Below, piece by piece: positions 52,155 to 61,149 of a DNA stretch of 64,000 nucleotides. Positions within the stretch are counted from its first letter, which is position 1. Each line of letters opens with the position of its first letter. The notes under the pieces are model-generated. The model saw only the letters and a program-made list of their open reading frames with translations. It did no database searches and was not told the DNA's origin. This stretch comes from JBBRDU01 sp038230335 (GTDB taxonomy: Bacteria; Verrucomicrobiota; Verrucomicrobiia; Chthoniobacterales; UBA10450): contig JBBRNL010000005.1 in assembly GCA_038230335.1 (NCBI GenBank), forward strand, positions 62,001 through 126,000, written 5' to 3'. A program made the position numbers and the translations under genes.

Positions 52155-53414
52155 TCACCTTGGATCGGTGACGCGACCGAGAAACAAGCACGAGCCGCTC
52201 GGTCGGTGCTGGATCGCGTAAAGAAACGGGCGGTCCACTTTTACGATCACTGGTTCCGGTCGTTTAATCATGGCCGAGCCCGCCAGCATGGCGACAGCCG
52301 TAGCGGCCGCTGCTTCTGTTCCTTTCTCATCCACGGCAATGAAGGTCTTATGAAAAACTTCTGAGACGTATAAATAATTGTCGGATTGGCGGGGCGCCAT
52401 CCTGTCGAAATTCGCACTCCCCGGCGGCTGATCGAATACGGTGTTAAGTCCGAGCGTTCGGAGCTGGGCGCTGAGTGGAATCGTCGGCGGCGCGAACTTA
52501 AATTTCGGAAGGTCGAGCTCGATATCTCGCGATTCGAGCGCGGCGCATTGGGCGAGAGTGTCCGCGGTCAGTTTGGTTTCGAGCGCAGCCAGGCCACTCG
52601 ATTGGTCCGGCAGAAGAATGAGGAACTGAAGTTCTGATCCGACGTAAGGCAGAGCGACCGCGATAAAACCTCCCCGTCGCGCATAACCAAACTGGTGGTG
52701 ATGATGCATGGTCGGCACATCGACGGCGGAGCCGCCCCGCGCGTGAAAAGGCCTTGGCTTGGTCAACGCGTCGGAAAATTCGGAAGCCCACGGCGCTTTG
52801 AGGTAGATGGCGTTAGCGAGAATGAGACGGGCGCTTGCATCGACGCCTTTGGTCGGAATGAGATCGCGAATCCGATCGCGCGTCTGGTCCGTCACCCACT
52901 TGTTGATGTGCTGCCGTGCGCCTTCGGCGTTTCCGCGGAAGTCGAGAGGTTCGAAGGCGGCGCCGTAAAACTTCGTGACGAGTGCGCAGAAGGGCTCGTG
53001 CAAGGTAAACGCCGCCTGCGAAAACAACCTGTTAGCCACGAGGAATACGATCGGCTCGCTCGGACCACCGTATTTTTTTGAGCGGGCCACATCCGTCGCA
53101 CTATTTTTTGCAGTCGCATCGAGCGACCGTTCCAGCGCAGAAAACGAGGAGTGAATGCCGTCGTCCGGGTAGCGTAACACGCGCATCATCTCAGTCCGGG
53201 TCACGCCGTCCGCGCCGGCGAAGGTCATGGCCAGAGCGCTCTGGATGGAATAGGGCGACAAGCAAAGGTTTTCGTCGCCGGTGGCAAGTTGCTGGTAAAG
53301 CTCGACGCCGAGCTGGTTGGTCGCGCTGGCTGCCGCACTAAAATCAGCGGCTTTTATCGCAGAGATGGCAAAGGTCGCGGCCGCGAGACTGGCGAAGATT
53401 TGATTCTTCATCAT
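52155..53414 (-). CDS. Exported serpin (serine protease inhibitor)
   Basis: This 419-residue protein has a signal peptide (residues 1-23, SLAAATFAISAIKAA) and the full serpin fold: LCLSPYSIQSALAMTFAGA, LILANAIYLKAPW and VDRPFLYAIQHRPSGSCLFLGRVTDP. The reactive-centre hinge VDEKGTEAAAATAVA (about residues 360-375) has the small residues needed for loop insertion, so it is probably inhibitory. Counting from the hinge Glu gives Gly-Ser at P1-P1', which would fit an elastase-like target; this register may be off by one. Confidence 0.92.
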   Translation of the reverse strand: MMKNQIFASLAAATFAISAIKAADFSAAASATNQLGVELYQQLATGDENLCLSPYSIQSALAMTFAGADGVTRTEMMRVLRYPDDGIHSSFSALERSLDATAKNSATDVARSKKYGGPSEPIVFLVANRLFSQAAFTLHEPFCALVTKFYGAAFEPLDFRGNAEGARQHINKWVTDQTRDRIRDLIPTKGVDASARLILANAIYLKAPWASEFSDALTKPRPFHARGGSAVDVPTMHHHHQFGYARRGGFIAVALPYVGSELQFLILLPDQSSGLAALETKLTADTLAQCAALESRDIELDLPKFKFAPPTIPLSAQLRTLGLNTVFDQPPGSANFDRMAPRQSDNYLYVSEVFHKTFIAVDEKGTEAAAATAVAMLAGSAMIKRPEPVIVKVDRPFLYAIQHRPSGSCLFLGRVTDPR

Positions 53415-53469
53415 GACGCTTCAGGTAATTATCATGCAAGCAACGACGCTTGAAGCCTTTGTTGAGGAA

Positions 53470-53541
53470 TGGGTCGGGCGAGACTCGAACTCGCAACCAA
53501 CGCCTTAAAAGGGCGCTGCTCTACCATTGAGCTACCGACCC
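53470..53541 (-). tRNA. tRNA-Lys (TTT)
   Basis: Acceptor GGGTCGG pairs with CCGACCC; anticodon arm GCGCC-CTTTTAA-GGCGT gives TTT; T arm GCGAG-TTCGAGT-CTCGC. 72 nt, discriminator A, CCA not encoded. Confidence 0.95.
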
Positions 53542-53659
53542 GAGAGAGAGAGTTTTTACTCCAGTTACAAGGTTGTCGCAAGGATGTTGCAGCGCGGCCT
53601 TTTTTCAGATGTCAGGACCTCGCGCGGCAGATGTGCCACCCGCCTCGGCTCATCGCGCC

Positions 53660-53702
53660 GTCCCTGACAACACGCGGGTCGGCGGTCATAGACCGTCGCT
53701 AC
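53660..53702. repeat. Small palindromic repeat ending CGCTACAG
   Basis: GGCGGTCATAGACCGTCGCTACAG contains the hairpin ACGGTCTATGACCG (other strand) and a CTGTAG end like those of family B. It is in the 157-bp gap between tRNA-Lys and the HAD gene. Confidence 0.45.
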
Positions 53703-54355
53703 AGAAGAGGGAGTAGATCGCGCAGCGAATTCTTGGGTCGTTCCAGTTGAAAGACCGACAGGCCGGCCGCGCGGGCCGCCTTCCAATCGCGCTCGGGATC
53801 ATCGCCTACGTGCAGAACATCGGTGGCCTCGAGAGTCGCGAACTTGAGCGAGCGTCGAAAGATTTCCGGATCCGGTTTGTCCACGCCCAGTTCGCTCGAA
53901 ATAAAGATGTGCGAGAAGTATTTAGAGAGGCCGAGATGCTCCAGGATCATGCGCAACCGGCCGTCGAAACTCGAGACAACGGCGACTTGATAGCGTGAAC
54001 GCAACTGCTCCAGCACATCGATCGTCTCCGGATACGATCTCCACACGTCCGCCTCGGCAAAATGTTCGTAGGCAATCTCGAAGAAATTGTCGCGATCCAA
54101 GTCTGGCAAAGAAGGAGCCACCTCATCGAGGACACGATAAACAGTGTCGCGCCACCAACCTTTGTCGTCATCCTCCCGCGGTCCGTCTTGGGCGTGACGT
54201 GGCGGCATACTTTTCCACACCGAGATGAAGGCCCGATCCAGCGCGTCGCGGGAGAGCGTTAATTCAATCTGCTGGGCGACCAGCGCGTAATGATGACCGA
54301 CGCTCTCGGTCAGATAGAAGAGCGTGCCGACCGCGTCAAAGAAGATGGCTTTCAT
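53699..54355 (-). CDS. HAD-superfamily phosphatase (HDHD3-like)
   Basis: This 218-residue hydrolase has motif I FFDAVGTLF (Asp7 as nucleophile; the usual second Asp is Val, as in HDHD3-like members), motif II VVSSFDGRL, motif III Lys in GVDKPDPEIF and motif IV HVGDDPERDW. A helical cap lies at about residues 15-95. The substrate is unknown. The stop is at 53699, and the frame is followed by repeat sequence. Confidence 0.88.
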   Translation of the reverse strand: MKAIFFDAVGTLFYLTESVGHHYALVAQQIELTLSRDALDRAFISVWKSMPPRHAQDGPREDDDKGWWRDTVYRVLDEVAPSLPDLDRDNFFEIAYEHFAEADVWRSYPETIDVLEQLRSRYQVAVVSSFDGRLRMILEHLGLSKYFSHIFISSELGVDKPDPEIFRRSLKFATLEATDVLHVGDDPERDWKAARAAGLSVFQLERPKNSLRDLLPLL

Positions 54356-54468
54356 TGATTAGACACTCGAACGATAAACCTCCGAATTCTGCCGTGTGCA
54401 AATCGAAATGACACGGGGGGCGCAGGCCACAAATCCGGCAGAGTGAGGCTGGGAAAGCACTCCTTCCC

Positions 54469-54555
54469 CTGAAGCCCCGGCACTCTGTTGCCGTGTTCTG
54501 GGAGTTGGCCACGCCGTGGAAGCGAACCCGCCTCAATAGAGTAAGGCGGCTACAG
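54469..54555. repeat. MITE-like palindrome, family B (87 bp)
   Basis: The left end CCTGAAGCCCCGGCACTCTG and the right end complementary to CTGTAGCCGCCTTACTCTAT match the two ends of the element at 21453-21539 in inverse orientation and with equal length. The surrounding 292-bp gap (54356-54647) shows no gene. Confidence 0.7.
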
Positions 54556-54647
54556 TCCTCTGCTGTTAACCATCATAACGCGCGCCGAGCGACAAGTGCA
54601 TCCGGTTCAATTGAATAATCACCGGCCATGACGTCTATTGCAGCGCA

Positions 54648-55745
54648 ATGTTGCCTGTCGAACATGACGATCCGATCAACGCGACCATTCTCGCCATCTC
54701 CGAGGACAAAATCGAAGGCTTCGTGCGTGAACCGTTCCATGAAATAGCGTCTCGCTCTGGGGTTCCGGTGGATGTGGTCATGGCGCGCATCGCCGCCATG
54801 CTCGCGGCCGGCACCATCCGTCGGGTACGGCAAACTTTACTGGCCACCAATCTGGCAGATGGCGCGCTCGTTGCCTGGAAGGTGCCCGCGGACAAGATTG
54901 ACAATGCCTTTGACTGGATGTTTCAACAGGATCCGTTTTCCGGTCACGTGGTTCTTCGATCCACTGAAACAATCACGGCGGGATCCGACTACAAACTCTG
55001 GACGACAGTCAAAGTGCCCCACGGCCAGTCGCTGCAGGAGCATTGCCAGTTGCTCAGCGAAAAAGTGGGAGCGGATCACTTTCGAATTATGCCGGCAAAA
55101 GGGATTTTTTCGCTGGGAGTTGGGCATGTGCGGCGCAAAACGATCGAGCCCGGGAGCAAAGCGCCGGAGCGGGCCAGAATGGCGCCCGTGCATGTCGTTG
55201 ATCTGACTGAGCGCGACTGGGAAGTGCTGGTGGCGCTGAAGCGCGAATTTGATCCGGCTGAGATTCGCGAGACGCCATGGGCCGGGCGCGCGATCGAAGC
55301 AGACCTCCCGCTGGATGAATTCTGCGCTGTGGCCGAAGCGTTAAACGCGCGAAAAGTGATTGGGCGATTTTCCACTTTTCTCGAGCATGTGAAACCATCC
55401 TCCACGGGTGTGCGAGTAACACGGTTCAACGCCCTGTTTCACTGGGCCATACCGGTGGGTCGGGAAATCGAGGCGGGCGGTGAAGTGGGACGTCATCATA
55501 TTCTGACGCACTGTTATTGGCGCGAAGCCGGTTCGGAATTTAAGAACGTCAATATCATGGCCGTCGCGCATGGCACGGATAAGCCGTTATTGTTGGCGCA
55601 TAAAGCGGCCATCGACCGCCATTTGGAAACCGTTGGAATCCCCGTGTCCTACACCAATGTTTTCTGGGGAGGGCGCAGTGAAATAAAGCCGTCGGAAATC
55701 TCGCCGCAAATTTACCGCGAGTGGCGGCGCAACATGAGTGCATGA
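54648..55745 (+). CDS. Tandem AsnC/Lrp-fold protein, siroheme-decarboxylase-like (AhbA-AhbB fusion)
   Basis: This 365-residue protein holds two AsnC/Lrp-like modules. Each begins with a winged helix (IASRSGVPVDVVMARIAAMLAAGTIRR at residues 33-59; PLDEFCAVAEALNARKVIGRF near 228-248) followed by a ferredoxin-like domain. The second has THCYWREAGSEFKNVNIMAVAHG, close to the HCYxR ... MxHG pattern of siroheme decarboxylases and NirD/L/G/H; the first has the degenerate form LWTTVKVPHG. A fused AhbAB or a related haem-d1-type enzyme, or a haem-sensing regulator, are the options. No other siroheme genes are adjacent. Confidence 0.6.
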   Translation: MLPVEHDDPINATILAISEDKIEGFVREPFHEIASRSGVPVDVVMARIAAMLAAGTIRRVRQTLLATNLADGALVAWKVPADKIDNAFDWMFQQDPFSGHVVLRSTETITAGSDYKLWTTVKVPHGQSLQEHCQLLSEKVGADHFRIMPAKGIFSLGVGHVRRKTIEPGSKAPERARMAPVHVVDLTERDWEVLVALKREFDPAEIRETPWAGRAIEADLPLDEFCAVAEALNARKVIGRFSTFLEHVKPSSTGVRVTRFNALFHWAIPVGREIEAGGEVGRHHILTHCYWREAGSEFKNVNIMAVAHGTDKPLLLAHKAAIDRHLETVGIPVSYTNVFWGGRSEIKPSEISPQIYREWRRNMSA

Positions 55746-55818
55746 AGCGAGTTGTTGTATCTAAACAACGGGCGCTTGAACTGTGGAGGCACGTCGCAGC
55801 GCGACGCGGCGACGGCCC

Positions 55819-56877
55819 GTGAGCATCGATGCTCTGGTTGATAAGCTGGTGGCGGGCATTGATCTCAACAGAGGGGACATCGCGATCGCGGTCACACTTC
55901 TCCTTTCCGATCAAGTCGAAGACGAAGCCAAGGCGCAGTTCCTGACGGCGCTGCATGACAAGGGCGAAAGCGCGGAAGAGATCGCCGGATTCTGTGAATT
56001 GTTGATGGAGCGCGCGGTTGATCCGATGCTGAACCCTGCGGAATTCCCGGGTCCCATGCTGGACGTATGCGGGACAGGCGGCGACGGGCTCGATTTTTTC
56101 AACGTTTCCACCACCATCATGTTCGTTCTGGCAGCGGGCGGCGCGACCGTGGTGAAGCACGGCAATCGTAGCGTGACCTCGCGCAGTGGAAGCGCCGATG
56201 TGATTGAGCAACTGGGTATCCCGTTGCAAATGACGCCGGAGGAGCTGCAGGAATGCCTTAAGCGAAACGGTGTCGGTTTCCTCTTTGCCCGACAATATCA
56301 TCCCTCCTTTCGGGCGCTGGCCCGGATGCGCGAACATCTGGCGCGGCAAAATACGCGCACCATTTTCAATCTGCTCGGACCGCTGCTGAATCCGGCGCGG
56401 CCGCCCCGGCAATTGATCGGTGTTTTTTCGCCGCGCCTAACGACTATATTCGCCGAAGTGCTGCGACGGTTGGGACGGGAGAAGGCCTGGATCGTTCATG
56501 GCCTGGCCGAAAACACCAATGGCATGGACGATATTTCGATTTGCGGTCCGACGACCATCGCGGAACTGGACGACGGCAAAGTGACGTCCGCGATTCTCGA
56601 CACGCAATGGTTGGGGATGGGCCGGTGTCCATTGGAGGAATTGCATGGAGGCAGCGCTCAGGAGAACGCCGCCACCCTGGAAGGGATTCTTTCCGGCGAA
56701 ATCAAAGGGGCGAAGCGTGACATGACCATCGCCAATGCGGCGGGTGGGTTCGTGGTGGCTGGGCTGGCGGCTGAGTTGAACGGCGGCATCGCCCTGGCTC
56801 GCGAGCAGTTGGACAGTGGCCGGGCTCTGCAAAAGCTGCGGGCCTTGCAGGGCTACGGCGCGAAGATGGCGCGGTAA
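55819..56877 (+). CDS. trpD: Anthranilate phosphoribosyltransferase TrpD
   Basis: This 352-residue enzyme transfers phosphoribose to anthranilate in tryptophan synthesis. The PRPP-binding CGTGGDG, the anthranilate-site KHGNRSVTSRSGSADV and NLLGPLLNPARPP are intact, and GMDDISICGPTTIAEL follows. GTG 55819 (MSIDALVDKL) gives the usual N-terminal helix; GTG 55783 would add 12 Arg-rich residues. The 3' end overlaps the convergent birA gene by 25 bp. Other trp genes are absent. Confidence 0.9.
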   Translation: MSIDALVDKLVAGIDLNRGDIAIAVTLLLSDQVEDEAKAQFLTALHDKGESAEEIAGFCELLMERAVDPMLNPAEFPGPMLDVCGTGGDGLDFFNVSTTIMFVLAAGGATVVKHGNRSVTSRSGSADVIEQLGIPLQMTPEELQECLKRNGVGFLFARQYHPSFRALARMREHLARQNTRTIFNLLGPLLNPARPPRQLIGVFSPRLTTIFAEVLRRLGREKAWIVHGLAENTNGMDDISICGPTTIAELDDGKVTSAILDTQWLGMGRCPLEELHGGSAQENAATLEGILSGEIKGAKRDMTIANAAGGFVVAGLAAELNGGIALAREQLDSGRALQKLRALQGYGAKMAR

Positions 56878-57473
56878 CTTCGATCGAGCTCACGCAAAAC
56901 AGCCGCCGCGAAATTCTGTCGATGGACGGTTCTCGACGCCGCCATGACAAGGGAGATGGCGGTGGATCGAAGGGCGGGCGAAAAATCGGCGGCCGTTTGG
57001 CTCACGTTGATGCCGACCCCGGCAATGGCGATGTGGGGAGCGCCCGGCTGAGCACGCATTTCAACCAACACGCCAGCGATCTTTCGGCCCTCTATATGAA
57101 TATCGTTAGGCGGCTTTATTGTGGCGGGAAGAGACAACTCTCGCGCAATCGAACCTGCCACGCTTTGCGCGAGCCAGGAAGTCAGCCGGACGGACTGGGC
57201 CGGCTCGAGGCGGGGTCGAAGCAGGATGGAAAACCAGAGCCCCTTTCCGGCGGCTGACTCCCAGCGGTGGCCGCGCTGACCTCGCCCCGCCGTTTGATCC
57301 TCGGCAAAGACGACCAGCCCTTCTTCTGCGCCCTCGCCGGCCAGTTTTAGAACCGCATCATTCGTAGAAGCCGTCTGATCGAGCACTACGATGCGCCGGC
57401 CAATGACATTTTCGGACGAGGCGCTCTGAAGCGCACGGGCATCGAGCGTTCTCCCAGCATCAGGTTCGCCCAT
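56853..57473 (-). CDS. birA: Biotin--[acetyl-CoA carboxylase] ligase BirA
   Basis: This 206-residue protein is the catalytic domain only, without the DNA-binding N-terminus and without most of the C-terminal SH3-like domain. Motifs: ASTNDAVL, AEDQTAGRGQRGHRW and KPPNDIHIEGRKIAGVLVE, in which Pro replaces the usual Trp of KWPND, then IAGVGINVSQT. It probably biotinylates the carboxylase carrier without repressor activity. It overlaps nadC by 14 bp and trpD (convergent) by 25 bp. Confidence 0.85.
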   Translation of the reverse strand: MGEPDAGRTLDARALQSASSENVIGRRIVVLDQTASTNDAVLKLAGEGAEEGLVVFAEDQTAGRGQRGHRWESAAGKGLWFSILLRPRLEPAQSVRLTSWLAQSVAGSIARELSLPATIKPPNDIHIEGRKIAGVLVEMRAQPGAPHIAIAGVGINVSQTAADFSPALRSTAISLVMAASRTVHRQNFAAAVLRELDRSYRAIFAP

Positions 57474-58308
57474 GCGTCATTTCAAGGGACAGATCGATGG
57501 CGCGAGCGGAATGCGTCAATGCGCCAACCGAGATGTAGTCAACGCCGGTGGCCGCGACACGACGAACATTCTTCAAGGTGATCCCGCCGCTCGCTTCGAA
57601 TTTGATGTGGCCTTTGCGCAGGGCGACCGCTTCGCGCAGCTGCCCCGGTGTCATGTTGTCGAGCAGGATGACATCGACGCCTTCGATATCAACAAAGGCA
57701 CGGACTTGCTCGAGATGATCGGCTTCCAACTCAATTCTCATGTTTGGCCGCTCCTTCCGAATCTGGCGGACGAGTTCAGAGAAGCCGGACAACCCGGTGC
57801 TGGTGGTGAGATGGTTATCCTTCACCAGAATCATGTCATAAAGGCCGAAACGATGGTTAGCTCCGCCGCCGGCCACGACGGCTGCTTTCTCCAATTGCCG
57901 AAGTCCCGGAGTGGTCTTGCGCGTGTCGATAATCTTGACGCCGGGATTTGCGGCCGCGTCGATAAATTCACGAGTAAGGGTGGCGATTCCGCACAAGCGC
58001 TGCAAAAAATTTAGAGCGACCCGTTCGGCCGTGAGGAGGGCGCGGGCCGGCGCGCGCACTTCCATGATGACATCACCGGCGGCGATCTCTTCGCCGTCCT
58101 GGCGAATAATTTCGATCTCCGCGGCCGGATCCACTTGTCGGAAGACTTCCGCCGCCGTGGCCGTGCCAGCGACTATCGCTTTCTCGCGGGCGACGATGCG
58201 AGCCGCCGCCCGCAGCGTTTCGGGCACGAAAAAACGGGTGGTGATATCGCCCTCGCCGATATCCTCAGCCAGCGCGATGGCGATTGGATCGTGCCGGCGC
58301 GTTTTCAT
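57460..58308 (-). CDS. nadC: Nicotinate-nucleotide pyrophosphorylase NadC
   Basis: This 282-residue enzyme makes nicotinate mononucleotide from quinolinate and PRPP in de novo NAD synthesis. ALAEDIGEGDITTRF opens it. FLQRLCGIATLT, KIIDTRKTTPGLRQLEKAAVVAGGGANHRFGLYD, ILVKDNHL, IELEADHLEQ and EASGGITLKN are the family motifs. ATG 58308 is chosen; the frame upstream to 58659 is a shadow of guanine deaminase. It is coupled to the deaminase (4-bp overlap) and birA. Confidence 0.95.
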   Translation of the reverse strand: MKTRRHDPIAIALAEDIGEGDITTRFFVPETLRAAARIVAREKAIVAGTATAAEVFRQVDPAAEIEIIRQDGEEIAAGDVIMEVRAPARALLTAERVALNFLQRLCGIATLTREFIDAAANPGVKIIDTRKTTPGLRQLEKAAVVAGGGANHRFGLYDMILVKDNHLTTSTGLSGFSELVRQIRKERPNMRIELEADHLEQVRAFVDIEGVDVILLDNMTPGQLREAVALRKGHIKFEASGGITLKNVRRVAATGVDYISVGALTHSARAIDLSLEMTHGRT

Positions 58309-59648
58309 CGGGCGGACGTGGACGATGGCGCTTGATACACGCAGGAGCCGCGGACGTAGGTGGCGAGCGTGGCATGAGGGCCGCCGCGATAGATACACAG
58401 TGCGACCACATCTTCGGTCGATAACTGGTCGAGCGACTGATTGTCTTTGCCGTAAGGGATGAGCGCGGAGAGGTCGACGATGGTGAGATCGGCTTCCTTG
58501 CCGGCATCGAGTGTTCCAATAATTTTCGCTTTGCCGAGCGCGCGCGCTCCACCGTGCGTGCCGAGATAAAAAGCTTCGCTCGGGCGGAGCGAGCGCAAGT
58601 TCGCTTCGTAAGCGCCGCGCGCTTTCTGGACATCGATAGCGGCACGCATGACCTGCCACATGTTCAGTTCCGGTCCGGCCGCGACATCCGAGCCCAGCCC
58701 GATGGCGATTCCCGCTTTCATCAGCTGGTCGAGTTTCATCAGGCCGCTGCCCAGGAACAAATTAGAGGTGGGACAATGGGCGATGTTGGCCTGAGTGGCG
58801 GCGATGGCCGCGATCTCGCGCGGATTCAGGTGAATGCAATGTCCGAGAACCGTCTTGGGCGTGAGTAATCCGCATTGCTCATAGACATGGGTGTAATCAC
58901 GCGCGCCCATGAAAAGGTGATGCACTTTCTCAATTTCCTCCCGGTTCTCGGCCAGATGCGTTTGCAGGTAGGCGTCGAAGCGCGCGGCCATTTCCGCGGC
59001 ACTTCGCATCAATTTCTCGGAACAGGTCACCGCAAAACGCGGGCTGAAAGCATATTCGAGCCGGCCCTCTTCGGCCCCGTGCCACTTCCGGCAAAGCCGT
59101 TCACTTTCGAGCAGAGAGACGGAGAGAATCTTTTTTGGCTGGAGCGTCCCGTATGAGCCGATATCCATCATCATTTTCCCGAGAATGACCCGGAGCCCGC
59201 TATCGCGAGCCGCTTCGAAACCCACTTCGCAGCTATCCTCATAAATCGCCGCGTAGACCATGGCAGTGGTCGTGCCATGGCGGGCCAGGTCGGCGAAAAA
59301 GCGGGGTGCTTCGGCGCGCGCGCGGGGTCCAGTGAATTCCCGTTCTACCGGAAAGATATGCTGGCGCAGCCAGGGAAGCAGTTCGCTTTCGCCGCGCGCG
59401 ACCGCCGCGTATTGAGGCAAATGCGTGTGGCAGTCGATCAATCCGGGAAAAATGGCGACGGCGCCACGATCGATCCAGCGCAACGGTTTAGCCCTTTGAC
59501 TCCGGCGCACATCGTCATAATCCCCGACCTCGGCGATCTTCCCGTTCTCGATGATGATGGCCCCCCGTTTGCAACCGCGCAGGGTGCCGAATTCAGGGGC
59601 GTCGATAAGAAACCCGCGGATACCAAAGGCGTTATCGACGTTGTCCAT
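58305..59648 (-). CDS. guaD: Guanine deaminase
   Basis: This 447-residue amidohydrolase converts guanine to xanthine. The zinc site is visible: PGLIDCHTHLPQY (about residues 68-80), YLQTHLAEN, LGHCIHL and GLGSDVAAG. SPRFAVTCSEKLM is the guanine-binding motif that separates it from other amidohydrolases. It is first in a minus-strand unit with nadC and birA. The 280 bp upstream (59649-59928), up to the exonuclease stop, contain no gene that I can see. Confidence 0.92.
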   Translation of the reverse strand: MDNVDNAFGIRGFLIDAPEFGTLRGCKRGAIIIENGKIAEVGDYDDVRRSQRAKPLRWIDRGAVAIFPGLIDCHTHLPQYAAVARGESELLPWLRQHIFPVEREFTGPRARAEAPRFFADLARHGTTTAMVYAAIYEDSCEVGFEAARDSGLRVILGKMMMDIGSYGTLQPKKILSVSLLESERLCRKWHGAEEGRLEYAFSPRFAVTCSEKLMRSAAEMAARFDAYLQTHLAENREEIEKVHHLFMGARDYTHVYEQCGLLTPKTVLGHCIHLNPREIAAIAATQANIAHCPTSNLFLGSGLMKLDQLMKAGIAIGLGSDVAAGPELNMWQVMRAAIDVQKARGAYEANLRSLRPSEAFYLGTHGGARALGKAKIIGTLDAGKEADLTIVDLSALIPYGKDNQSLDQLSTEDVVALCIYRGGPHATLATYVRGSCVYQAPSSTSAR

Positions 59649-59928
59649 GAAGCGCGCCTATGAAAACACCAGGGAGAGAAGACTGGCAATCCCGCAATTG
59701 GCGCGCCGTGCCGAAAAAAAAGATTCGGGCAGCGCACGTAAGGAGAAACAACAAATACGAAAAACGTGCCACTACCCGAATCGCCTTAACCTGTCCAATT
59801 AGACCGGCTGGGGGACCCGCCGTTCGAATTTTCTGCAAAAAATCGAACTTATTTGCGGATGGGCAGAGGGTGTCAGGGGCGACGCTGGGCCGCTGCCTCT
59901 CGAAAGGGGGTGGGAGGAGGCCTTTTGA

Positions 59929-60840
59929 CTACAACTGCAGCTCCGATTGTGCCAGCACCTGGGATTTAGCAGCTTCGTCGCGGACCTCTTGCAGGAGGGA
60001 CTTGAACTCACATTTTTCCAAGGCAGAAACAAGCGCCGGATAATCGGGTCGAATGGCCAACTGGTCGATCGGGGTGGGAAGATCCAGGTGGCAGTCGAGC
60101 GCTACCATTTTGCGATTCTGCAGGATTTGGTCGTGCCCGATCCGTAACTTTTCGCGTGTTCGCTCGCTTTTCACTTTGCCGAGGTCGGAGAGAAGATTTT
60201 CGAGACCGCCGTGCTCCAGAATCAACTTGGCTGCACTCTTTCGGCCAATTCCTACTCCGGGGATGTTGTCCACGGAGTCGCCCGCCATGGCCAGAATGTC
60301 TCCGATCTGGCCTGGCGGAACGTCCCACTTCGCCATCACCTCCGCTTCGCCGAGGAGGGCAAATCCGTCCTTCGGATTCACGAGGTCGGCCTTGGCCGTT
60401 GAGTAAATCTTCACTTGCGGTCCGACGAGTTGATACAAATCCTTGTCGTTAGTCGCGAGGACCACGTCGAGGCCGCGCCGGGCCGCGGCCACGGCGTAGC
60501 AACCCATGAGATCGTCTGCCTCGGTGTTGGGCAGGGAGATATTTGTGAACCCGAGGAGAGGGGTCAGCTTCCGGAGATAATCGAGCTGGGGAATCATGGG
60601 GGCCGGCATTTCTTTACGCGTCTCTTTGTAACCGGGCTGAAGTTCGACGCGTCGCTGGGGCAAGCCTTCGTCCCAAAAAACGGCGCCCAGACCGGGTTGC
60701 AAATGTTTCATCATTAACCGGAGCGTTTTGGTGAATCCGAAGATCGCGTTGGTCGGTTCGCCGCGCGAGTTGGAGAGATTCTGGATCGCGAAGAACGATC
60801 GGTAGACGTAGTAATGACCGTCGACGAGGAGCAATTTCAT
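59929..60840 (-). CDS. 5'-3' exonuclease, PolA N-domain/FEN-like
   Basis: This 303-residue stand-alone flap nuclease has metal-binding acids in LLLVDGHYYVYRSFFA (N-terminus), VFWDEGLPQRR, NTEADDLMGCYA, VLATNDKDLYQL and MAGDSVDNIPGVGIGRKSAAKL, the last being the H3TH DNA-binding motif. It resembles the exonuclease domain of DNA polymerase I but ends before any polymerase domain. ATG 60840 starts MKLLLVDGHYYVYRS; the frame extends to 61107. It might process Okazaki flaps or replace ExoIX. Confidence 0.9.
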   Translation of the reverse strand: MKLLLVDGHYYVYRSFFAIQNLSNSRGEPTNAIFGFTKTLRLMMKHLQPGLGAVFWDEGLPQRRVELQPGYKETRKEMPAPMIPQLDYLRKLTPLLGFTNISLPNTEADDLMGCYAVAAARRGLDVVLATNDKDLYQLVGPQVKIYSTAKADLVNPKDGFALLGEAEVMAKWDVPPGQIGDILAMAGDSVDNIPGVGIGRKSAAKLILEHGGLENLLSDLGKVKSERTREKLRIGHDQILQNRKMVALDCHLDLPTPIDQLAIRPDYPALVSALEKCEFKSLLQEVRDEAAKSQVLAQSELQL

Positions 60841-61149
60841 CGCCCGAGAGGATGAACTGGATTCGCCTGATTTAAAAGTGATCTTACGCGACGGCCCACG
60901 ATGAAGGTGGCGAGGCGGAGTGATTCGGGATGAGCGCCTTGCCGCGCTATTTTTTTTAACATCGCGCTCTGGGATTGCGATCCACCTGGCCCCGACTCCG
61001 ATCACATTGAGGGGCGGGACGGTCTCTCCGATGGCGTTGTTAAAACAAACCGCCGAAGGCGGCTGGAATGTCATCGTCGAGCCGAAGTAGCGTCGATCGC
61101 GATCCACCCTCCGCTAGTGTTTTGCGTCAATCGCGTCTTAACTGCTGAC
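60841..61149. other. 309-bp divergent gap without a gene
   Basis: It must hold promoters for the exonuclease and the GYF-domain gene. A run of nine T (about 60950) and the near-repeated words GCGATCCACCTGG and GCGATCCACCCTCC are the only notable features; no hairpin terminator or SOS box is seen. Confidence 0.5.

Noticed and set aside
57460..58659. Extended NadC of 399 residues
   Set aside because: The first 117 residues overlap the guanine deaminase gene in another frame; the NadC fold starts at ATG 58308.
60841..61149. Possible small RNA in the 309-bp gap
   Set aside because: No promoter-terminator pair or stable hairpin supports it.
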